The translations under genes and the position numbers were made by a program. A stretch of DNA of 5,090 nt from SZUA-426 sp041666155. Its GTDB lineage: Bacteria; Spirochaetota; Spirochaetia; Treponematales; Breznakiellaceae. This document shows positions 1 through 5,090 of the stretch, in pieces; position 1 is the first letter of the stretch, and each line of letters starts with the position of its first letter. The notes beneath the pieces were generated by a model, which saw only the letters and a list, made by a program, of their open reading frames with translations, made no database searches and was not told where the DNA came from. The stretch spans positions 1-5,090 of the forward strand of contig JBAYHM010000334.1 in NCBI GenBank assembly GCA_041666155.1. Direction: 5' to 3'.

Positions 1-67
1 CATTTCCCCGCTACTGTACGCGCGCTTCCTTTCCCGCCGTTCCCGAAAAATGAAGGCGGCGCGATGA
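1..67 (+). CDS. C-terminal end of an upstream gene, probably another RND permease (partial)
   Basis: The frame starting at base 2 is open from the window edge to a TGA at 65-67 and encodes 21 residues, beginning ISPLLYARFLSRR and ending in a basic tail (RSRKMKAAR). A hydrophobic stretch with Pro, then Leu-Tyr, then a run of Arg and Lys is how many RND permeases end after TM12, where the helix leaves the membrane into the cytoplasm. The stop overlaps the next start codon as ATGA, which suggests the two genes are co-transcribed and translationally coupled. If this is an RND gene, the window cuts a tandem permease pair. The fragment is too short to prove the family: the reading frame is fairly secure, the RND assignment is moderate and rests on the short motif plus the neighbour. 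Any other membrane protein with a basic cytoplasmic tail would fit. Confidence 0.62.
   Translation, partial: ISPLLYARFLSRRSRKMKAAR
52..67 (+). promoter_or_regulatory. Ribosome binding site and ATGA overlap that set the RND start
   Basis: GAAGG at 52-56 lies seven bases before the ATG at 64, a good Shine-Dalgarno match and spacing. It sits inside the last codons of the upstream gene, whose TGA (65-67) shares three bases with this ATG. This supports the start at 64 and suggests termination-reinitiation coupling. No separate promoter is visible in the 63 bases before the start. Confidence 0.7.
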
Positions 68-3000
68 AAAAGCTTTGGTACGCCCGCCCGGTCGCCGCTC
101 TCTGTTTTGCGATGGCGCTTATCGCCGTTTCGGTGGCCGCGATTATCGGTCGTTCCGGGTGCGAACGGAAAACGGGGAAACTCAGGTCTTACTCGATCAC
201 GCAGCGGTACTACGGGATGGACGCGCGCGAACTGGAGCGCCTGGTCGCCGTACCGCTTGAGGACGCGCTTTCCGCTGTTTTAGGCGCGCGCGATATCGTG
301 ACGACAAGCGAATACGGCATGGTGCGCGCGTCGGTACGGATCGAATCAGGGGCCGTCGAAAGCTACGGGGCGCTCCGGGAGGCCGCGCAGACCGTCTACG
401 AAAAATTGCCCCGCGCGGCGCAGCGTCCTGAAATTTACGCTGCCGAGGACGGTCGCGCTCCGGTCTGGATAGCGGCGGTTACCGCGGCTTCCGACCTGGA
501 TCGCCTGATGGAAAAGGAAATCAAACCCGCCTTTGAACGGATCAACGGCGTCGGGGAGGTCGAGGCGGCCGGTACAGGCATGCCGGAGATCGCTCTTCTT
601 GTGGACGAGGAAAAAGCGGCGAACGCCGGCATAGACGCGCTTGTCATAGCGCGCTTCCTCGCCGAGAACGACGCTCTGTACCCGGCGGGAGTCCCTCGGG
701 ACTCGGACGTCGAGCGGATAGCCGTTCTTGACGCGCGCTATCCGACAGTCGATCTCCTGCGTGGGGCGCTGATTCGGGACGGGGCATCTCTTCCAATTTC
801 ACTCGCTTCCATTTCACGCGTGGAAGAGCGTAGCCGAAAACCGGAAACGCGTTCGCGGGTAAATGGGAAGGCTGCTGTGGTCCTCTCGATCACGGCAAGT
901 TCAGACACGGATGAGGCCGCTCTTTCGCGCGCGCTCAAGTCGGCTGTTGTTCGAGAAATCGAACGCCTTACGGCGTTCGGCGTCGATTTTCGGGTTCTGT
1001 CCGACCGAGGCGCCGAACGGGAAGCGTCTTTCGCGTCCACCCTCGGCGCCGCCGCGCAGGGGACCGTCGCGGTTGCGGTCACGGCGGCGATTCTCTCTTC
1101 CGGCGCGGCCCTTTCGGTGAAAATCATTTCGGCGCTCGCCGTGCCTTTTGTGCTCCTCGTTTCCGCCGCCTTTTTGTCGCTTGCCGGTTTCCCTCTGGAC
1201 CGGCTCTCAATGGCTGGGCTCGCCGCGGGTCTCGGCGCCGCCGTGGACGCGATCATCCTCGTCGTGGAACGTATCGCTTCCGTCGCGGACGCCGCGGAAA
1301 AACGGAGACGGATACGGAACCTTGCGCCCCCCTTGATCGCCGGCGCCGCCACGACATTGGCGACGCTGATTCCTATCGCCTCAATGGATTCCTTCGTTGC
1401 GGGATCCTCGACGCTCGCCGTTTCCGTCGGCGCGACTACCGTTGTCGCCTTGGCGGTCTCTTTCTTCTTGCTGCCGCCGCTCATCGGCGCGCGGAGAAAA
1501 AAGCCTCTGGATCGCTTTGAATCAGAGCTGCGCGCCCTAAAAAAAGGTGCACCCGCCGCGTCCTTAAGAATATCAGTCCTGCCTCATGCATCCCTTATAT
1601 TTCGCCGCGCACGGCGCATCATTGCCAGGCTGCTCGCTTTTAACGCGACGGTCTGCGCGCGTCGACCCCTGATACCTCTATTATCGGCGGTCATTCTTAC
1701 CCTTGGCGCCGCCGTTTCTTTGGCGATAGTCGGTACGGACTCGGTTTCGCCGAGCGAGGGAAACGCCGTGTACGTCCACTTGGAATTTGAACGCGGAGCG
1801 ACGACCGAAAGCGTAGACGATCGCTTATCCAAATGGGGAACCGAGGCCGCCGCTTTGACCGGCGTCCTCAACGCGCAGACGAGCGCGAAGCCGGGCTCGG
1901 GTACCGCCCTCGTTTCCTTTGATTCCGGGAAAACCGACCGCCGATTATTGTCTGAAGCGATCCGCGCCCTTCCGGTTCCCGGCGGTTTCGCGTTTCTTCC
2001 CGAGACGACTTCCCGCGACCGGCTCTGGGAAATCGTCGTGTCCGGCGACGACGACCGCGTGTGCCGAAGCCTGGCGACAAGCGCCGCGCGAGCGCTTGGG
2101 GAAGGTTCCTTCGCCAAGGATGTCGTCCTCAATTTCAAGGACGGGAGTGAACGACTCCTCCTTGTTCCCGATCGACAACGTTTGGCGCTTGCCGGCCTTT
2201 CTTTCTCATCTGTCGCCGATTCATTGCGGCGCAGCGTGTACGGACCGCCCGCGTATAAGAGGTTGGACGAGAAGGGGGAGATCGATGTGCGAGTCGGCTC
2301 TTCGTCGGCGGGCGAAAAAACCGCGGCCGACCTTGCGCGGCTCCCGGTACGCTCCGAGAAAGGCGTTGTCCGTCTGGGCGAGGTGATGAAAGAATGTCGG
2401 GAGGGGGACGTCGGCCGCGTCATTAGAAAGGATAGGCGTCCGGTCGCCGTAATCACGCTTCGGACCGATCCGATGGATCCCCGGCGCGCGAAGGAAGTCG
2501 CGATGGAAGCGTTGAAAAGCCTCCGCCTCCCGCCCCTGTACGCGATCGAGTTCGATCGGGAAGCGGTGAACGGGGCGGAAAAACTTTCCGGCACAGTTTT
2601 GTTGTTTCTGCTCGCCTTGCTCCTTTCCTACCTCGTACTCGCCTCGGTCACCGAATCCTTCACCGCGCCGCTTGTCGCCTTGTCGACCGTCCCTCCGTCC
2701 CTTGCCGTTCCGGCGATTGTCGCGGCGATCTGTGCGGGAGCGGTGAGCGCCGCGACAGCCTGCGCTTTCGTCGCCGTCAGCGGCATGGCCGTCAACGCCT
2801 CCGTGCTCACCGTCGACGAACGGCGCAAGGGCGGTTCCTCGCTTAAGGCCGCCGGGCCGCTCGCGCTCTATCGCTTGACGCGGTCTCGCTTTTCCTCACT
2901 CGCCGCGACCTGTCTCATCGCCGTCATCGGTTCTCTGCCACTCTTGTTCCTCTCCGACGCCGGAAACGCGACCGCGCGTTCCCTCGCGTTCGTGAGCGCC

Positions 3001-3159
3001 TTGGGCGTCGGCGCTTCGTTCATCGCCTCCCTTACCATCGTTCCCGCCTTGGCCGCTTTTGCGCCTCGGCTCTTCGATACATGGAAACACTCAAGTCACG
3101 CGTCCGATGTATCGGCCGCGCCGGGCGGATCTTTCGTGTCCGTCGTATCAGCAAAATAG
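64..3159 (+). CDS. RND-superfamily efflux permease (AcrB/SwrC-like), inner membrane
   Basis: This 1031-residue protein has the normal length and two-half plan of RND permeases, which expel substrates from the inner membrane or periplasm using the proton gradient, usually with an adaptor and an outer-membrane channel. TM1 is near residues 9-28; a periplasmic porter region follows, with YGM at 50-52, PLE at 64-66, LP at 115-116 and a GVGEVEAAG segment at 162-170. TM2-TM6 span about 330-470, TM7 about 536-558. The second porter region contains the DR-x-GL motif (D703, R704, G711, L712); TM8-TM12 span about 844-999, with the TM11 GxxPL signature at 956-960. TM4 reads GAAVDAIILVVER, so D395 matches AcrB Asp407, while Asp408 is Ala. 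TM10 reads GMAVNASVLTVD, so N911 replaces AcrB Lys940. This resembles SwrC-type permeases (VDN and VVNN). Few Met residues argue against a CusA-type copper pump. The substrate is not readable. Start at 64 is supported by GAAGG and the overlap with the upstream gene. Confidence 0.9.
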   Translation: MKKLWYARPVAALCFAMALIAVSVAAIIGRSGCERKTGKLRSYSITQRYYGMDARELERLVAVPLEDALSAVLGARDIVTTSEYGMVRASVRIESGAVESYGALREAAQTVYEKLPRAAQRPEIYAAEDGRAPVWIAAVTAASDLDRLMEKEIKPAFERINGVGEVEAAGTGMPEIALLVDEEKAANAGIDALVIARFLAENDALYPAGVPRDSDVERIAVLDARYPTVDLLRGALIRDGASLPISLASISRVEERSRKPETRSRVNGKAAVVLSITASSDTDEAALSRALKSAVVREIERLTAFGVDFRVLSDRGAEREASFASTLGAAAQGTVAVAVTAAILSSGAALSVKIISALAVPFVLLVSAAFLSLAGFPLDRLSMAGLAAGLGAAVDAIILVVERIASVADAAEKRRRIRNLAPPLIAGAATTLATLIPIASMDSFVAGSSTLAVSVGATTVVALAVSFFLLPPLIGARRKKPLDRFESELRALKKGAPAASLRISVLPHASLIFRRARRIIARLLAFNATVCARRPLIPLLSAVILTLGAAVSLAIVGTDSVSPSEGNAVYVHLEFERGATTESVDDRLSKWGTEAAALTGVLNAQTSAKPGSGTALVSFDSGKTDRRLLSEAIRALPVPGGFAFLPETTSRDRLWEIVVSGDDDRVCRSLATSAARALGEGSFAKDVVLNFKDGSERLLLVPDRQRLALAGLSFSSVADSLRRSVYGPPAYKRLDEKGEIDVRVGSSSAGEKTAADLARLPVRSEKGVVRLGEVMKECREGDVGRVIRKDRRPVAVITLRTDPMDPRRAKEVAMEALKSLRLPPLYAIEFDREAVNGAEKLSGTVLLFLLALLLSYLVLASVTESFTAPLVALSTVPPSLAVPAIVAAICAGAVSAATACAFVAVSGMAVNASVLTVDERRKGGSSLKAAGPLALYRLTRSRFSSLAATCLIAVIGSLPLLFLSDAGNATARSLAFVSALGVGASFIASLTIVPALAAFAPRLFDTWKHSSHASDVSAAPGGSFVSVVSAK

Positions 3160-3164
3160 TTCTT

Positions 3165-3181
3165 GAAAGGTTCTTGTTATG
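3165..3181 (+). promoter_or_regulatory. Ribosome binding site in the 19-bp gap before the exported protein
   Basis: GAAAGG at 3165-3170 is followed by eight bases and the ATG at 3179-3181. The whole intergenic gap is 3160-3178, too short for an independent promoter plus leader, so read-through from the RND gene is the simplest reading. TTCTTG occurs on both sides of the site (3160-3165 and 3171-3176); this is probably chance. Confidence 0.7.
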
Positions 3182-5090
3182 AAGAAAACCGCCGTCGTCT
3201 CCCTTTTCGCCGTTTTCGTTTTTTTCGGTTTTTCCGCGTTCGCGGAACGCTCTCCGGACGTACGTTCGCTTGATCGGTCCAGCTTTGACTATTCCTTCTC
3301 ACGGGCAGACCGTGAAACGGAAAACGGAAGATGGATAGAGGAAGCCCGCCGAGGCATCTCCCTTTCCGTCGCGGCGTGGGAACGAACGGCGGTTGCTTTG
3401 TACGAGGACGCCGCCGAATACGAAGCGGCCCGCGCGACGGTGCGTGCTTGGTCCGAAACGGAACTGGAAGAACGCTTTACCGTATGGCTCCGCGATCGGT
3501 TTTTTGGACGGGAGGCTGTTGCGCTAAAGGCGCTTCTGGAAGAAGAGACGACGGCCGCGAATAAACGGTACCTCTACATCACGGACGCCGAAGGAAATAT
3601 TCTCTACGATGAGGAGACCGGCGATCCGCTCACCGTGCGGCCCGATGACGGTGATACGCTTGCCGCTCATACCGCGTCCTGGGAAAATGAATTGATCACG
3701 GCAAAAAATTCGGCGCTAGCTTCGTATATGAGTCGGATGGAAACGCGCTATCCCGAACTCTTGACCTATATTCCCGCGGAACGCCGGGCTTCTTTTATGG
3801 GGAACATTACCGCCGCTCTTTCCTCGGCCGCCGTCCGAGTGGAGCGAGAACTCGATGCCTTGGTTTCACGGGAGGAGCGTCTTTTCGTCGCGCGGCGGAC
3901 GGGAGACGTATGGAGTCTCCGCAAACAAAGCGAAAGCGAGGCTGCCGCCGCCATCGTCGCTTCGTTGGCGCGGGAGACGGAAGCCGAATGCGACCAGGCC
4001 CTCAAGACACTCCAAGCGCGCGTTGAAGGGGCCTCCGCGGAAACCGGCGATCTCGCTCTTGCGGGAAAGGAATGGCTTGCGGCCTATCGAACCCAATTTG
4101 ACCGAGGCCTTTCCGCTTGGGAACAAGCCGAGCAGCGCTTTATGGTTCGACGCATGGAGTGGGAACGGGACGCCGCTAAGAGCTACACGGAAAACGAAGC
4201 CGTATGGTCTTCAGCGTTTGAAAAGCTCGCTGTAGAGCGGCGCGCGTGGGAGGCCAAAGCCCGCGTCCTGTTTGAGTCCGGAGAGGAAGCCTTTGCCCGC
4301 TCTTCGGCTACGCTGGAACGGAGCATCTCCGAGGCAAAAGCCGAGTTTGATCGTGACGCTTCTCTTCGCGGCCAGGCGACGGCCGATCGGGCGCGCGCTT
4401 GGGTGGATACCTACGTTACATCCTGTTCGGTTACCCAAAACGCCCGGGAGAATATGGAATTCTGGGCCGCCAAAGAGAATGGAGCGGAAGAGCTTGCTCG
4501 ATGGACAGCCATCCGCGCGGAATATCTGGCAAAAGCAACCGAGGCGCGTGACGCGTTGACGCGCGACTATGGTTTGGCTATCGGTTCGGGCGCTGGTCAC
4601 TTACGCGATGTTTTGGAAGCGGGCGTATCCGGCGAGGATTTCAATCTGGACGAGTATCAGGTTGAACTTTTGCGAGCGAAAGCTGTCGCCGCCTATTGGG
4701 CCAAGCGCGTAGGTATCGCCGAGGCTGTGTCCGCGTACGCGACGGACATCAGCGCCGGACGAGCGACGGAGGCCGAAAGCGTCGCCGCGTGGACGGCCGC
4801 GAAAGCCGCGTACGACACGGTGCTCGCCTCGTACCAAACCGCGCAATCTGCCCTCACGAACGCTTCGGGAAACGTCGGCGCGGCGCGCGACGCCGTTGCC
4901 GCCGCCGCCGCGGATTTGGCCGCGGCCGATACGGCGCTCGACGAACTCAATTCCGAATACGCGCTCAAGATGTCCGTACTGGCGACCCAAAGCAAAGATT
5001 TCCTTAAGGAGGAAATCGTCGCCAAGTACAAGAGTCTTTTGGAAGTTAACGGACTTCTTTATGGCGCCGATGCCGGTTCCCTGCGTTCGC
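3179..5090 (+). CDS. Large exported alpha-helical/coiled-coil protein of unknown function (5' part, runs off the window)
   Basis: The frame is open for 637 codons from ATG 3179 to the window edge with no stop. Residues 1-22 are a classic Sec signal peptide: KK at 2-3, a hydrophobic core from about 5 to 18 and an AFA cleavage site before E23. There is no lipobox Cys and no second membrane segment, so the mature protein is probably periplasmic or surface exposed. Most of it is predicted helix rich in Ala, Glu and Arg. A short beta-like stretch at about 130-160 (YLYITD, then NILYDEETGDPL) interrupts it. Residues 299-385 carry a 29-residue aromatic repeat and 538-608 a regular heptad coiled coil. 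Only two Cys are visible (271, 416). I recognise no enzyme motif and no named family. The position 19 bp behind an RND permease suggests co-expression, and perhaps a periplasmic accessory or structural role; this is inference. It is not an HlyD-type adaptor in any way I can see, since no lipoyl/barrel hairpin pattern is evident. Full length is unknown. Confidence 0.88.
   Translation, partial: MKKTAVVSLFAVFVFFGFSAFAERSPDVRSLDRSSFDYSFSRADRETENGRWIEEARRGISLSVAAWERTAVALYEDAAEYEAARATVRAWSETELEERFTVWLRDRFFGREAVALKALLEEETTAANKRYLYITDAEGNILYDEETGDPLTVRPDDGDTLAAHTASWENELITAKNSALASYMSRMETRYPELLTYIPAERRASFMGNITAALSSAAVRVERELDALVSREERLFVARRTGDVWSLRKQSESEAAAAIVASLARETEAECDQALKTLQARVEGASAETGDLALAGKEWLAAYRTQFDRGLSAWEQAEQRFMVRRMEWERDAAKSYTENEAVWSSAFEKLAVERRAWEAKARVLFESGEEAFARSSATLERSISEAKAEFDRDASLRGQATADRARAWVDTYVTSCSVTQNARENMEFWAAKENGAEELARWTAIRAEYLAKATEARDALTRDYGLAIGSGAGHLRDVLEAGVSGEDFNLDEYQVELLRAKAVAAYWAKRVGIAEAVSAYATDISAGRATEAESVAAWTAAKAAYDTVLASYQTAQSALTNASGNVGAARDAVAAAAADLAAADTALDELNSEYALKMSVLATQSKDFLKEEIVAKYKSLLEVNGLLYGADAGSLRS
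4073..4333 (+). repeat. Three 29-residue aromatic helical repeats within the exported protein (residues 299-385)
   Basis: Each unit has large hydrophobic, mostly aromatic residues at offsets 0, 8, 15 and 22. Unit one has W299, F307, W314, F321; unit two W328, Y336, W343, L350; unit three W357, F365, F372, L379. W408 falls on offset 22 of a possible degraded fourth unit (386-414). The spacing is 29 residues per eight helical turns, close to an unsupercoiled alpha helix, so the aromatics would form a nearly straight stripe along one face. Intervening residues are charged (Glu, Arg, Lys). The repeat shows at the protein level; no strong nucleotide repeat was noticed, so the units are old or held by structure. 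Confidence 0.75.
4790..5002 (+). other. Canonical heptad coiled coil with Ala-rich core (residues 538-608)
   Basis: Every seventh residue from 538 is large and hydrophobic: W538, Y545, Y552, L559, V566, V573, L580, L587, Y594, L601, F608. The +3 positions are mostly Ala (541, 555, 562, 569, 576, 583), with V548, L590 and K597. Alternating bulky and Ala core layers fit a tightly packed two-helix coiled coil. The register runs unbroken through an NASGN segment at 561-565, which might otherwise have been taken as a turn. Four GCC codons and one GCG (4898-4912) encode five Ala in a row here. Confidence 0.7.

Noticed and set aside
738..1484. A 248-codon open frame on the minus strand
   Set aside because: It lies wholly inside the RND gene, has no domain or membrane logic, and is Ser/Arg/Ala-rich as expected for the antisense of a GC-rich gene.
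1043..1713. GGCGCCGCC recurring several times
   Set aside because: Each copy examined encodes Gly-Ala-Ala in the RND reading frame; codon preference in a GC-rich genome explains it better than a genomic signal.
1584..2594. A 336-codon open frame on the minus strand
   Set aside because: It is antisense to the second porter region and to parts of TM7 and TM8 of the RND gene, whose conserved motifs prove the plus frame; its composition is Arg/Ser-rich and gives no family signal.
3160..3178. Intergenic gap as a terminator or promoter
   Set aside because: Only 19 bases, no inverted repeat, and no room for -35 and -10 elements.
3219..3225. Seven-T run near the start of the exported protein, considered as a phase-variation tract or terminator tail
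   Set aside because: It encodes Val-Phe-Phe in the signal peptide core, is short, and no GC-rich stem precedes it.
3855..4990. Several 80-130 codon frames on both strands
   Set aside because: They overlap the continuous plus-strand frame from 3179, which has a signal peptide, a ribosome binding site and regular helical periodicity throughout.

Overview
The window is GC-rich (about 60% by eye) and reads as one plus-strand operon fragment with almost no non-coding DNA. It holds three genes in a row: the last codons of an upstream gene (to 67), a complete 1031-residue RND-superfamily inner-membrane transporter (64-3159), and the first 637 codons of a large exported helical protein (3179 to the window edge, no stop reached). 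The first two genes overlap by four bases (ATGA). The last two are 19 bp apart, and the third has its own Shine-Dalgarno sequence. No RNA gene, insertion sequence, CRISPR array or terminator was seen.

The organism is a diderm bacterium, since the window pairs an RND permease with a Sec-exported protein that presumably sits in the periplasm. The exported protein, rich in Ala, Glu and Arg with regularly spaced Trp, reminds me of long uncharacterised exported helical proteins of spirochaetes (Treponema-like). That is an impression from memory, not a search result.

The 21-residue tail encoded before position 67 looks like the cytoplasmic end of another RND permease, so 64-3159 may be the second member of a tandem permease pair, comparable in layout to mdtB-mdtC. 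Its proton-relay positions are of the reduced type: one Asp in TM4 (D395), Ala next to it, and Asn (N911) where AcrB has Lys940.

The third gene is the least explained part. After a clear signal peptide, residues 299-385 carry three copies of a 29-residue pattern with aromatic or large hydrophobic residues at offsets 0, 8, 15 and 22. Residues 538-608 then form an uninterrupted run of eleven canonical heptads with Ala-rich second core positions. The gene order suggests a periplasmic protein working with, or co-regulated with, the efflux system; this is inference.
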